Positions 42,527-55,162 of a stretch of 64,000 nucleotides of DNA are shown one piece after another (positions within the stretch are counted from its first letter, which is position 1; each line of letters starts with the position of its first letter). The notes beneath the pieces are model-generated. The model was given only the letters and a program-made list of their open reading frames with translations. It had not been told where the DNA came from and did not search any database. The stretch is from Ramlibacter montanisoli (GTDB lineage: Bacteria; Pseudomonadota; Gammaproteobacteria; Burkholderiales; Burkholderiaceae_C). The stretch covers positions 2,356,001 to 2,420,000 of the forward strand of contig NZ_JABFCS010000001.1 in the NCBI RefSeq assembly GCF_013087525.1, written 5' to 3'. Made by a program: the position numbers and the translations under genes.

Positions 42527-44641
42527 TCAGAACGCGTAGGCGGCGTTCACGCCCAGCAGCCAGGTGCGGCCCGGTGCCGGCTCGAAGAAGCGGCTGTTGC
42601 CTTCATTGACGATCACCGAGCCCACGTAGTTCCGGTCCGCGAGGTTGTCCACCCGCAGGAATTCCCTGAAGGTCCAGCGGTCCACCTTCTGCGCCAGCGA
42701 AAAGCGCAGGTTGAAGACGGTGGCGGCGGGGGCGAAGTCGGTGTTCGTATCGTTCACGGCGATGCGGCCGATGTGGCGCGCCTCCAGTGCCGTCTCGAGG
42801 CCCCAGGGGCGGTGCTTGTACGCGACTTCCGCGTAGGCTGTCACGCGCGGGATGCCGGGGATGCGGCTGCCCGCGGGGACCGAGCTGAAGGCCGTCTCGT
42901 AGGTGGCGTCCAGCCAGGTGAGCGCCGCATGGGTGGACCATCCCGTCGCCCACTCGCCGGCGAGCGCGGCTTCCACGCCGCGGCGACGGGTCTCGCCGGC
43001 GTTGCGGAAGGTGCTGCGGCCGCCCGTGTTCGACGCCACCACGATCTCGTCCTCGGTGCGGGCCTGGAACAGTGCCGCATTCAATCGCCAGTTCTGCCGC
43101 AGCGCCGTCTTGACGCCCAGCTCCCACTGCTTGCTGCTCGCGGGCTGGAGCGCGAAGTTCAGGCCCGGGCTCCCGTCGGGGCGATAGGACAGTTCGTTGA
43201 AGGTCGGGGTCTCGAACCCGCGGCCGACCGCGGCATACAGGTTGGTGCTCTCGTTCAGGTGGTACACGGCGCCGAGCACGGGCGTCGTCGCCCCGTAGCG
43301 GGCGGAACCACTGTCGTCCGGGTTGCCGGTGGCGATGAACAGGTCGCGCGACTCGAACTTCACGACCGAATGGCGCACGCCGGCCGTCACGCTCAGGCGA
43401 TCGCTGTCCCACGTGCCCTGGACGTACTGGTCGAAGCTGCGCACCCGGTTGTTCTCGTTGCGCCGCAGCGCGCCGAGCACCCCGAGCGTGGTGCCGACGA
43501 AGTTGCGGAAACCCTGGCGGTGCTCCTTCAGCTCGTCGGCCGTGACGCCGGCCGTGAGCGTCACGGGATGGTCGCCCGCGCGCAGCTTCGCTATCCATTG
43601 CGCATCGATGCCGCGGTAGTCGCGGTCCAGTCCGATCACGCCGCCGGGGTGCGTGTTCACGTTCGCCGGCGAGGTCTGCACGAACACGGGGATGGACTGG
43701 AACTGCTCCGTGCCGCGCTGGCCCGCCCAGGTCGTCACCTTCACCGCATGCACCTCGTCGACGCGGTGCTCCAGGATCGCGCCGACCTGCTGCTGGTCCA
43801 CCGACTTGCGCGTGTTGAACTGCAAGGCCGCGGGACTCGCCTGCCGCGGATTCGCCTCGTACTCCGCGCGCGTCAGCCCCAGCGGATCCTGCACGTCCGG
43901 CATGTCCACCGCGTTGGCCACCAGCGTGATGCGCGTGTCCGCCGTCGCCTTGAACTTCAGCTTGCCGTTGAAGCCCATGCGCCTGGCGGCGCTGTGGTCG
44001 CGATAACCATCGGTCTCGAAGTTGGTCGCGCTCAGGTTCCAGTTCCATGCGCCCTGCTCGCCGGCGAAGCGCAGGTTCTGCCGCCGCACGCCGTCGCTGC
44101 CGAAGGCCGCGCCCGCTTCCGCCTGCAGGCCGGGCAGGCCGTCGGCGGTGAACAGCGCGATCACGCCGCCCGAGGAGTTGCCGTACAGCGAGGAGAAGGG
44201 TCCGCGCAGCACCTCGACCCGGTCGGCCGACGACAGGTCGAAGTGCGAGACCTGGCCCTGCCCGTCCGGCGCCGTTGCGGGAATGCCGTCGGAGAACATG
44301 CGCAGTCCGCGCACGCCGAAGGTGGAGCGGGCGCCGAAGCCGCGGATGGAGATCTGCAGGTCCTGCGCATAGTTCTGGCGGTTCAGGGCGACCACGCCGG
44401 GCACGCGCACCAGGCTTTCGGAGAGATTCACCTGCAGCTGCGCGTTGCGCAGCGCTTCGCCGCCCACCACGTCCACCGAAGCCGGCGTGTCGAAGGCGTC
44501 GCGCGCCACGCCCGGCGTGGGCGTCACCACGACCGGGCGAAGGGTGCGCTCGGGCGGGTCGGCGGCCTGCGCATGCGCCTGCGTCGCGGCAAGCACCGCG
44601 GCGGCCACGGCCGCCAGCTGGAGGGGTCCCCTGGTGTTCAT
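42527..44641 (-). CDS. pqqU: TonB-dependent receptor, PqqU/YncD-like
   Basis: A 704-aa outer-membrane protein. Signal peptide MNTRGPLQLAAVAAAVLAAT, plug with FDTPASVDVVGGEAL, RQNYAQDLQISIRGFGARST and DGIPATAPDGQGQ, and a 22-strand-type barrel ending NAAYAF. Segments NELSYRPDGSPGLN, NAGETRRRGVE and YVGSVIVNEGNSRFFEPAPG resemble E. coli YncD/PqqU, the PQQ uptake receptor, as recalled from the family. It would bring PQQ into the periplasm with TonB energy. It follows a periplasmic binding-protein gene by 32 bases. Confidence in TonB receptor is very high; in PQQ as ligand, moderate. Confidence 0.8.
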   Translation of the reverse strand: MNTRGPLQLAAVAAAVLAATQAHAQAADPPERTLRPVVVTPTPGVARDAFDTPASVDVVGGEALRNAQLQVNLSESLVRVPGVVALNRQNYAQDLQISIRGFGARSTFGVRGLRMFSDGIPATAPDGQGQVSHFDLSSADRVEVLRGPFSSLYGNSSGGVIALFTADGLPGLQAEAGAAFGSDGVRRQNLRFAGEQGAWNWNLSATNFETDGYRDHSAARRMGFNGKLKFKATADTRITLVANAVDMPDVQDPLGLTRAEYEANPRQASPAALQFNTRKSVDQQQVGAILEHRVDEVHAVKVTTWAGQRGTEQFQSIPVFVQTSPANVNTHPGGVIGLDRDYRGIDAQWIAKLRAGDHPVTLTAGVTADELKEHRQGFRNFVGTTLGVLGALRRNENNRVRSFDQYVQGTWDSDRLSVTAGVRHSVVKFESRDLFIATGNPDDSGSARYGATTPVLGAVYHLNESTNLYAAVGRGFETPTFNELSYRPDGSPGLNFALQPASSKQWELGVKTALRQNWRLNAALFQARTEDEIVVASNTGGRSTFRNAGETRRRGVEAALAGEWATGWSTHAALTWLDATYETAFSSVPAGSRIPGIPRVTAYAEVAYKHRPWGLETALEARHIGRIAVNDTNTDFAPAATVFNLRFSLAQKVDRWTFREFLRVDNLADRNYVGSVIVNEGNSRFFEPAPGRTWLLGVNAAYAF

Positions 44642-44673
44642 GGTGCTAGGGTACAGGCAGACCCGCCACCTGA

Positions 44674-45875
44674 CTACCGGAGCGCCCCGCGGCACGCGCT
44701 CTCGCCTGCGTCGAAACCCAGCGTGTCGAGCGCGCTGCGCGGATGCGGGAAGCCGTCCAGCGGGGCGACTTCGGCCACGCCGTTGCCGTGGGCAAGCAGC
44801 ACGGGCTGGCGCAGCTGGCCGTCCCAGCCGCGGAAAGTGAGGCGCTGGCCCTTGAAGCCGTCCACGGCGATCGCTCCCTGGCGCAGGGCCTGCAGCTGCT
44901 GCGCGATGGTGGAGCGGTTGTAGGCGCCCACCACCTCGGCCGCGGCCCGCGCCGCGATCCAGGTAGCCCAGTCATGGCTGGCCATCGCGCGGCCGGTGCG
45001 GCGCAGGAAGCGGCGCGACAGCTGCGGCGCGCCGTGCCGCTCGTGGAACGGGCTCCAGGCCTGCGCGACCAGCCCGTTGCTGCCCAGGACGGGCCGCGGC
45101 AGCAGCGTGCGGTAGGGCAGCTCGCGCGCGAACTCGCCCTGCGCGTCCAGCACCACCACCGCGTCGTACTCGCGCTCGCTGGTCAGCAGCCGCGCGTTCT
45201 CCGGCTCGCGCTCGCGCGAGCTGCCGGCGGCCTGGAAGGAGCGTTCCGCCACGCTGCGCACGCCGAAGCGCTGCGCGCTGCGCTGCCAGGCCGCCAGCAG
45301 CAGCTGGTCCCCGGCAGCGGGCCCACCAGCACCAGCGGGCGGATCCACTTGCGCGCCACCAGCAGCTGCGCGATGGCGTCCATCTGCATCGCGTGGCTGG
45401 GCAAGGTGTGCAGCAGGTGCGGCGCGCATTGCGCGCCACGCAGCGCGTCCTCGGGCGCGGCGGTGTTGAACAGGATCACGTCCCTGCCGGCCGTGGCGGC
45501 CGCCACCGCGGCGACGCCGGCGGCCGGCAGCTCCAGCAGGATGTGGCGGGTGCCCCGTTGCAGCAGCCGTTGCGTGGCCGCAGCCAGGTCGGCGGCGCTC
45601 GCGGCTTCCACCGGCAGCAGGCGCGCGGGCGACCAGCCGGCGAGCTGCAGCGTGACCAGGCTGTCGTTCAGCGCGAGCTCGGCGGCCGGGGCGGAGCGGC
45701 CCGAAGGGGCGTCAGGGAAGGCCTGCTGCAGGGCGCGCGCCGCGTAGCGCGAGTCATCGGCCTGCGTCAGCAGGCCCAGCGTGAAGGCGCGTTGCTGCGC
45801 GCGCGCCGGCAGGGACGCAGCAGCGCCTGCCAGCAGCAGCGCCCGGCGGGTCCAGCGTGGCGCGGGCGGCAGCAT
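44674..45875 (-). CDS. Periplasmic ABC-type binding protein, PQQ-system-like (one apparent frameshift)
   Basis: Signal peptide [20 protein letters not shown]...PARA, then AFTLGLLTQADDSRYAARAL and HILLELPAAGVAAVAAAT. The frame breaks after VLVGPLPG; adding one G to the G4 run at about 45312-45315 continues DQLLLAAWQRSAQRFGV to LDTLGFDAGESACRGALR (about 400 aa). The Leu/Ile/Val-binding-like fold and the ending LDTLGFD-x2-E resemble the substrate-binding protein of 'PQQ-dependent alcohol dehydrogenase systems'. No permease or ATPase is adjacent. It starts 8 bases after coxG, so it belongs to the cox transcript. Confidence 0.65.
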
Positions 45876-45883
45876 GGCGTCCT

Positions 45884-46474
45884 TCAGCTCGCCGCCAGCA
45901 GCAGCAGTGCCAGCAGCACCGCCACGCCGAAGGCGATCCAGGCCCAGATCGGCATGCGCCGGCCGGTCGCGGCGGCCGCTGCTTCGACCGGCGCGGCGGC
46001 GGGGGCGGCCGCATAGGCGTCCGGGTGGCGCCGCTGCATCTCCTCGTCGAAGCGGCGGAAGAAGTCTTCGGCCATGGACTTCGCCACGCCGTCCACCAGG
46101 CGCTGCCCCACCTGCGCGATCTTGCCGCCCACCTGCGCGTTGGCGGTGTAGCTCAGCTCGCAGCCGCTGCCTTCGGCGGGCGGCGCGAGGTTCACCTTGG
46201 CCGTGCCCTTGCCGAAGCCGGCGGCCCCGCCCTGCCCTTCGAAGGACAGCGTGTAGCTGCTGGGGGGCATGACGTCGAGCAGCTGGATCTTGCCGTTGAA
46301 GCGCGCGGCGACCGGGCCGACCTTCACGGCCATGCCGATCGCGTACTGGTTCTCGCCGGTGGGCTCCACCCGGTCGCAGCCGGGGATGCAGGTCTTGAGC
46401 ACCTGCGGATCGTTCAGCGCCTCCCAGGCCTGTTGCTGGGAGACCGCGAGGTGGCGGCTGCCTTGCATTTCCAT
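45884..46474 (-). CDS. coxG: CoxG-like SRPBCC protein with C-terminal membrane anchor
   Basis: A 196-aa protein. MEMQGSRHLAVSQQQAWEAL and NDPQVLKTCIPGCDRVEP are the CoxG (SRPBCC) hallmark; GSCELSYTANAQVGGKIAQV-type strands complete the fold up to about residue 150. A single C-terminal helix (PIWAWIAFGVAVLLALLLLA) anchors it. CoxG recruits CO dehydrogenase to the membrane in Afipia/Oligotropha. The start was set at MEMQG by homology; a longer open frame upstream overlaps coxE. Confidence 0.88.
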   Translation of the reverse strand: MEMQGSRHLAVSQQQAWEALNDPQVLKTCIPGCDRVEPTGENQYAIGMAVKVGPVAARFNGKIQLLDVMPPSSYTLSFEGQGGAAGFGKGTAKVNLAPPAEGSGCELSYTANAQVGGKIAQVGQRLVDGVAKSMAEDFFRRFDEEMQRRHPDAYAAAPAAAPVEAAAAATGRRMPIWAWIAFGVAVLLALLLLAAS

Positions 46475-46493
46475 GGTGTCGTCTTTCTTCGTT

Positions 46494-47675
46494 CTACTTG
46501 TGCAGCAGCGCGGCGAGGCTGCCCGCCAGGTCCTGCAGCCGGGCCAGGTTGTGCACGGGCAGCATGGCGTGCGCGTGCCGGTGCAGCACCGCCGCGCCGC
46601 GCGCCAGCGGAGCATAGCCTTCGAAGCGCAGTAACGGGTTCAGCCACAGGAGCCGGCGACAGCGGTGCGTCAGCCAGTCGAGCTCGCGCGACAGGTCCTC
46701 GGGCTCGCCGGTGTCCAGGCCGTCGCTGATGATGAGCACCAGCGTGCGGCGGCCTACCAGCCGGCGCGCATGGCGCTGGCGCAGCGTGGCGAGCGATTCG
46801 CCCAAGCGGGTGCCGCCGGCATAGTCGGCGATGGCAGCGCTGGCCGCGGCCAGCATGTCGTCGCTGTCGGCGAGCCGGAAGGCGGGCGTGAGGTCGGTGA
46901 GCTGCGTGCCGAAGGCGAACACGTCGCGCCGGCGGTGCGCGCGCGTGGCGGCGTGCAGGAAGGCGAGCAGCAGGCGCGCGTAGCGCTCCATCGAGCCGGA
47001 GATGTCCACCAGCACCAGCAGCGGCAAGGGCTCGCGGCTGCGCTGCATGCGCCGCAGCACCATCAGCTCGCCGCCGGTCTGCGCGGCCTGCCGCAGCGAG
47101 CGCGACCAGTGCAATTGCGGGCCGCGCATGCCGGGCCGCATGCGGCGCATCTCGAACTCGGGCACCGGCAGCGCGATGTCGCGCGCCAGCCGTTCGACCA
47201 GGTGGAACTCGCTGGCCGAGAGGCCGTTGAAGTCGGCGTGCTTCAGGCGATCGAGGTCGCTGGCGGTCATGGCCGCATCGAACTCCACTTCCTTGTCCGG
47301 CTTGCGTTCGCCGCCGCCGAAGCGCTTCTGCGGCGCCAGCGCCTCGCTCACCCGCGGCCTCCGCTTGGAGGGCTCGGCCTTGCCCTCGGCCGAGGGCAGC
47401 ATCTGCGCCAGCAGCTTGTGCGCGATCTCGGGATCGCGGAAGTAGGCATCGAACAGTTCGCGGAACACGCCGCGCTCCTGTTCGCGGCTGACCAGCACGG
47501 CTTCCATCGCCGCGGCCAGGTCCTGCTTGTCCTGCACGCCGACCAGCTGCGCGGCCTCCTGCGCCAGGCCGATGCGCGCGCTGTCCACGCGCAGGCCGGC
47601 GCGGCGCAGGGCGCGGCCGAAGCCGGCGATGTTGTCGGCGAGTTTCCCGCTGCGGGCGTCACCGAGGGGCGTCAT
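46494..47675 (-). CDS. coxE: CoxE-like VWA domain protein
   Basis: A 393-aa protein. The N-terminal helical region (IAGFGRALRRAGLRVDSARI) is typical of CoxE. The VWA domain starts near residue 220 with the MIDAS motif LLVLVDISGSMERYARLLLA (DxSxS), and the second metal residues occur in YAGGTRLGESL and IISDGLDTGEPE. CoxE with the AAA+ protein CoxD matures the molybdenum-copper or molybdenum active site. ATG at 47675 lies 13 bases from the coxD stop. Confidence 0.9.
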   Translation of the reverse strand: MTPLGDARSGKLADNIAGFGRALRRAGLRVDSARIGLAQEAAQLVGVQDKQDLAAAMEAVLVSREQERGVFRELFDAYFRDPEIAHKLLAQMLPSAEGKAEPSKRRPRVSEALAPQKRFGGGERKPDKEVEFDAAMTASDLDRLKHADFNGLSASEFHLVERLARDIALPVPEFEMRRMRPGMRGPQLHWSRSLRQAAQTGGELMVLRRMQRSREPLPLLVLVDISGSMERYARLLLAFLHAATRAHRRRDVFAFGTQLTDLTPAFRLADSDDMLAAASAAIADYAGGTRLGESLATLRQRHARRLVGRRTLVLIISDGLDTGEPEDLSRELDWLTHRCRRLLWLNPLLRFEGYAPLARGAAVLHRHAHAMLPVHNLARLQDLAGSLAALLHK

Positions 47676-47688
47676 GCCGCGGCGCGCT

Positions 47689-48591
<903 letters not shown>

Positions 48592-48603
48592 GGATGTATT
48601 GTC

Positions 48604-48687
48604 CCCCTCCCCCTCCGGGGAGGGTTGGGGTGGGGGCGCTGCGTCCGGGGAGCGCCGCCACCCCCGCCCTCCCCCGGAGGGGAGGGA
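48604..48687. repeat. Large GC-rich inverted repeat between coxM and coxD
   Basis: Arms CCCTCCCCCTCCGGGGAGGG (48604-48623) and CCTCCCCCGGAGGGGAGGG (48668-48687) flank an inner GGGGTGGGGGCG/CGCCGCCACCCCC stem. It lies inside the cox operon and could act as an RNA stabiliser or attenuator. It is related to the element inside the hydantoinase gene. Confidence 0.75.
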
Positions 48688-48698
48688 GTAAAGGAGCG

Positions 48699-49493
48699 TC
48701 AGCCCAGCGCCTGGCGCACCGCCCGCTGCGTGAGGACCGAGATCAGGTTCGCCCGATACGCCGCACTCGCATGCAAATCCGCCGACAGCTCGCCCGCATC
48801 GATCTTCACCGCGGCCGCCGCCTCGGGCGTGAAGCTCTTGGCCAGCGCCTGCTCCAGCCCCGCGTGCCGGAACACGCCGCTGCCGCCGCCGGTGATCGCG
48901 ACGCGCACGCCGCTGTCGGTCTGCGCGACGCAGACGCCGATCAGCGCGAAGCGCGAGGCCGGCTGCTTGAACTTGATGTAGGCCGCCTTCTTCGCGGCCG
49001 GGATGATCACGGACGTGATCAGTTCACCGTCCTCCAGCGCGGTGGTGAACATGCCGGTGAAGAACTGGTCGGCCGGGATCTTGCGCTTGGTGGTCTGGAT
49101 CGTCCCGTTCAGCGCCAGCACGCCGGCCGGATAGCAGGCCGAGGGATCGTTGTTCGCCAGCGAGCCGCCGATGGTGCCCATCGCGCGGACCTGGCGGTCG
49201 CCGATGCCGCCGGCCAGTTCGGCCAGCGCCGGGATCGCCGATTGCACGTCCTTGCTGGCGGCGACGTCGGCATGGCGGGTCATCGCGCCGATCACCAGCG
49301 CGTTGCCCTCGCGGCGGATGCCGGAGAGTTCGGCGATGCCGCCGAGATCGACCAGCTTCTCGGGATTGGCCAGCCGCAGCTTCATCGAGGCCAGCAGCGT
49401 CTGCCCACCGGCCAGGACCTTGGTGCCGCCGGCCTGCGCGGCGCGCTGCGCGTCGGCCAGCGAGGCCGGACGTTCGAAGGTGAATGCATACAT
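48699..49493 (-). CDS. coxM: CoxM-like FAD-binding medium subunit
   Basis: A 264-aa protein. FAD motifs KVLAGGQTLLASMKLR (residues about 26-41) and MGTIGGSLANNDPSACYP (about 108-125) are intact, and the C-terminal CO-dehydrogenase flavoprotein domain follows. It passes electrons from the 2Fe-2S subunit to quinone or another acceptor. AAGGAGA lies before the ATG. Subunit order on this strand is S-L-M, whereas form I carbon monoxide dehydrogenase is M-S-L. Confidence 0.92.
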   Translation of the reverse strand: MYAFTFERPASLADAQRAAQAGGTKVLAGGQTLLASMKLRLANPEKLVDLGGIAELSGIRREGNALVIGAMTRHADVAASKDVQSAIPALAELAGGIGDRQVRAMGTIGGSLANNDPSACYPAGVLALNGTIQTTKRKIPADQFFTGMFTTALEDGELITSVIIPAAKKAAYIKFKQPASRFALIGVCVAQTDSGVRVAITGGGSGVFRHAGLEQALAKSFTPEAAAAVKIDAGELSADLHASAAYRANLISVLTQRAVRQALG

Positions 49494-49512
49494 GTCTTGG
49501 TCTCCTTCGGGT

Positions 49513-51888
<2,376 letters not shown>

Positions 51889-51899
51889 GGCTTGTCTCC

Positions 51900-52373
51900 T
51901 CAGGGCTTTCCGGCCAGCGCAGCCTGACCCTGCTGCACGGCCTTGACGATGTTCTGGTAGCCGGTGCAGCGGCACAGGTTGCCTTCCAGCTGCTCGCGGA
52001 TCTCGGTCTCCCCCGCGTTGGGATGGCGCTGGCACAGGTCGAGCGCGCTCAGCACCATGCCGGGCGTGCAGAAGCCGCATTGCAGGCCGTGGCACTCCTT
52101 GAAGGCCGCCTGCATCGGGTGCATGGTCCCGTCCGCCTTGGCGAGGCCTTCGATCGTGGTGATCTCGGCGCCGGGGTGCTGCGCGGCCAGGGTGTTGCAG
52201 GACTTGACGGCGCGCCCGTTCACGAGGACGGTGCAGGCACCGCACTGCGCGGTGTCGCAGCCCACGTGGGTGCCGGTGAGCTTCAGGTGCTCCCGGATCG
52301 CGGTGACCAGCAGTGTGTTGGGGGCGACGTCGACGCTCGCCGCCTTGCCGTTGACCTTGAGTGATACCAGCAT
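51900..52373 (-). CDS. coxS: CoxS-like 2Fe-2S small subunit
   Basis: A 157-aa protein. The plant-type cluster motif is [25 protein letters not shown] (Cys at about 43, 48, 51, 63), and the second cluster uses [11 protein letters not shown] and [14 protein letters not shown]. It carries electrons from the molybdenum site to the FAD subunit. AGGAGACAGACG precedes the ATG. It is the first gene of the cox operon, divergent from the regulator with 146 bases between. Confidence 0.94.
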   Translation of the reverse strand: MLVSLKVNGKAASVDVAPNTLLVTAIREHLKLTGTHVGCDTAQCGACTVLVNGRAVKSCNTLAAQHPGAEITTIEGLAKADGTMHPMQAAFKECHGLQCGFCTPGMVLSALDLCQRHPNAGETEIREQLEGNLCRCTGYQNIVKAVQQGQAALAGKP

Positions 52374-52433
52374 CGTCTGTCTCCTGTGCGGACTCCGGGA
52401 GGGGCATTGTTGGATTCGCCCCCTGGGGCCCTG

Positions 52434-52450
52434 CTAGGGCGTAACCCTAG
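52434..52450. promoter_or_regulatory. Candidate operator between coxS and its regulator
   Basis: A perfect inverted repeat CTAGGG-CGTAA-CCCTAG with 5-base spacer in the 146-base divergent region. It could bind the adjacent AcoR-like regulator. No convincing sigma54 (GG-N10-GC) or sigma70 boxes were assigned. Confidence 0.4.
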
Positions 52451-52519
52451 GTTGACCAGGGGCTGGCGGGAAATTCTCAAAATGGAACAATGCGCACTCC
52501 GCACCGCAGGAGCGCACGC

Positions 52520-53646
52520 ATGACCGTCCCCGCCGCCCACGACGGCGAAGCCCGCCTCCGCCAGATCGCACGCGCGCGCCAGGCCGTGATGGAGGAAGGC
52601 CGCTCGATGACCGACGTGCTCATCGGTGGCTGGTACGAGCAGGCGTGGATCGAGCGCTCCTGGCGGCGCTGCCTCACCAGCGGGCTGCGGCCGCAGGACC
52701 CGGTCACTTTCGATGTCGTGTCGGCGCAGCAGATGCGGCGCACCGCGGAAGCGAACCACCTGCTGGTGGACGCCGCGCGGCCGGTGCTCGAGCAGCTCGG
52801 CCGTGCGATCGCCAGCACGCGCTATTTCGCCATCCTCACCAACCGGGACGGCGTGGTGGTGGACGCGCACGGGCCGGTCGATCGCGACGATCCGCGCGCC
52901 ACGCTGATCGCGCGCATCGGGGTGGACCTGTCCGAGCGCAGCGTGGGCACCACCTCGATCGGCGCCACGCTCGCGGAACTGCAGCCGGTGTGGCTGCACC
53001 GGGGCGAGCACTTCTTCCAGGACACCAGCTGCTACAGCTGCGCCGGCGCGCCGCTGTTCGGCCCGGACGGCGCTTGCGTGGGCATGCTGGATCTCACCGG
53101 CATCGACGCGGCGGAGCGGCCGGAATTGAAACACCTGGTCACGCAGTCGGCCCGCAGCATCGAGAACGCGCTGGCCCTGTCGCGGCCGCACCGCATCGTC
53201 CTGCGCCTGAACTGGCCCGGGCGGCTGCTGGGCGAGGACGACGACGGCCTGCTGACGCTGGACGGCGACGGCTGGGTCACCGGCAGCAACAGCGCCGCCC
53301 GCCAGATGCTGTCCGCGCTGGCGGAAGGCGCAGGAAATCCGGTCCATTGCAGCGAGCTGTTCGCGCAGCCCTGGGAACCGTTGTTCGACCTGGCGCGGCA
53401 CGCCGAGCAGGTGCCGGTGGACGTGGCCCTGTGGTCCGGCCTGCACCTGGCCTGCGTGGCGCAGCCCGCGGGCGAGCCGCGCGCCGGCGGCCCTCGCGGC
53501 TGCCGCTGCGCGACGTGGAGATCGCCCTGATCCGCAAGGCGGTGAGCGACGCGCGCGGCAACGTGATGGAAGCGGCGCGGGCCCTGGGCATCAGCCGCGC
53601 CACCGTCTACCGCAAGCTGGCGCTGAAGCCCACGGTCAAGGGCTGA
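52520..53646 (+). CDS. AcoR-like transcriptional regulator, GAF plus Fis-type HTH (one apparent frameshift)
   Basis: A protein of about 375 aa after correction. The N-terminal GAF-like region contains FAILTNRDGVVVDAHGPV, GTTSIGATLAELQPVWLHRG and DTSCYSCAGAPLFGP. The C-terminus has the Fis-type helix-turn-helix GNVMEAARALGISRATVYRK. The central sigma54 AAA+ domain is missing. One C added to the CCC at about 53488-53490 joins the HTH to the sensor part. ATG at 52520 follows AGGAG by seven bases. It probably controls the divergent cox operon in response to a small molecule. Confidence 0.78.
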
Positions 53647-53730
53647 TCGGGGCGCGTCCGACCAACGCGCAGCAGCGGCAGGCGGCGGCCTTCCTATACT
53701 CCCGGTCAACCACTTGCTCGACAGTCGCCC

Positions 53731-54473
53731 ATGATCCGCCGCGCCCTCCTCCTCGCCGCCCTGCTCGCCGCCGGTTGCGCGCGGGCGGGCGACGTGCAGG
53801 TGGCCGCCGCCGCCAACCTGGGCAACACCATCCAGCGGATCGCCGCCGCCTTCGCCCGCGACACCGGCCACCGCGCCGTCGTGTCGCTGGGCTCCACCGG
53901 CAAGCTGCACACGCAGATCCGCAACGGCGCGCCCTTCGAGGTGCTGCTGGCCGCCGACGAGGAAACGCCGCGCAAGCTGGTGGCCGAAGGCTGGCGCGCG
54001 GCGACACCCGCTTCACCTACGCCATCGGCCGCCTCGTCCTGTGGAGCGCGGCCGAGGGCGTGGTCGATCCGCGCGGCGAGATCCTGCGCCGGCCGCCGGA
54101 AGGCAAGCTGGCGATCGCCGACCCGCGCGTAGCGCCCTACGGCGCCGCCGCCATGGCGATGCTGGAGAAGATGGGCGTGCTGCAGGCCTGGCAGCCGCAC
54201 CTGGTGCAAGGCGAGAGCATCGGCCAGGCCCACCAGTTCGTGGCCAGCGGCAACGCCCGCATCGGCTTCGTCGCGCTGGCGCAGGTCGCGGAGCTGGGGC
54301 GGGTGGCGCGCGGCTCCGGCTGGGTGGTGCCGGGGCCGCTCTATCCGCCGCTGCTGCAGGACGCCGTGCTGCTGAACACCGGTGCCGGCAATCCCGCCGC
54401 GGTCGCCTTCCTCACCTACCTGCGCGGCAACGCGGCGCGCGCGATCCTGCGCAACGCCGGCTACACCTTCTGA
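53731..54473 (+). CDS. modA: Molybdate ABC transporter substrate-binding protein (one apparent frameshift)
   Basis: Signal peptide MIRRALLLAALLAAGCARAG, then VQVAAAANLGNTIQRIAAAF and VSLGSTGKLHTQIRNGAPFE, the oxyanion-binding site of ModA. The frame breaks at AEGW; adding one G in the GG before 54007 gives AEGWARGDTRFTYAIGRLVL and a protein of about 247 aa that ends RAILRNAGYTF. The Cys at residue 16 within AAGC could be a lipobox. It binds molybdate (possibly tungstate) for ModBC. Confidence 0.88.
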
Positions 54474-54479
54474 CCCTGC

Positions 54480-55162
54480 ATGGCGTTCAGCTCCAGCGAC
54501 CTGCAGGCGATCTGGCTCACCTTCAAGCTCGCAACGGCGACGACCCTCCTGCTGCTGCTGCTGTCCACGCCGCTGGCCTGGTGGCTGGCGCGGACGCGCT
54601 CGCGCTGGCGCAGCTCGGTGGCCGCGATCGTCGCCCTGCCCCTGGTGCTGCCGCCGACCGTGCTGGGCTTCTACCTGCTGGTGGCCTTCGGCCCGCGCGG
54701 CTGGGGCGGGCAGCTGACCGAGGCGCTGGGCATCGGGCTGCTGCCTTTCACCTTCGGGGGCTGCTGCTGGGATCCATCCTCTATTCGCTGCCCTTCGCGG
54801 TGCAGCCGCTGCAGCACGCCTTCGAAGGCGTGGGGCGGCGGCCGCTGGAAGTGGCCGCGACGCTGCGCGCGGGCCCGCTGGACACCTTCTTCCACGTGGT
54901 GCTGCCGCTGGCGCGCGGCGGCATCGTGCAGGCGGCGGTGCTGAGCTTCGCGCACACCGTCGGCGAATTCGGCGTGGTGCTGATGATCGGCGGCAACATT
55001 CCCGAGCGCACGCGCGTGGTGTCCACGCAGATCTACGGCCACGTCGAGGCACTGGAATACACGCAGGCGCACTGGCTGTCGGCCGGCATGTTGCTGTTCT
55101 CCTTACTGGTGCTGCTGGCGCTGGCCCGCCTGAACCGCCGCAGCGTGCGGGTGCTGGGATGA
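54480..55162 (+). CDS. modB: Molybdate ABC transporter permease (one apparent frameshift)
   Basis: Hydrophobic protein starting MAFSSSDLQAIWLTFKLATA, with LPLVLPPTVLGFYLLVAFGP. The frame breaks at a G5 run (54757-54761); G6 gives FTFGGLLLGSILYSLPFAVQ and leads to the EAA loop ATLRAGPLDTFFHVVLPLAR, HTVGEFGVVLMIGGNIPERT. Corrected length is about 227 aa with five or six helices, normal for ModB. The stop overlaps modC (ATGA). Confidence 0.9.

Noticed and set aside
42773..44923. 716-codon open frame antisense to the TonB receptor
   Set aside because: Its composition is that of a reverse-strand shadow; the receptor on the other strand is clearly conserved.
52374..52519. Sigma54 promoter for the cox operon
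   Set aside because: No TGGCAC-N5-TTGC-like pair was found on either strand, and the regulator lacks the sigma54-activating domain.
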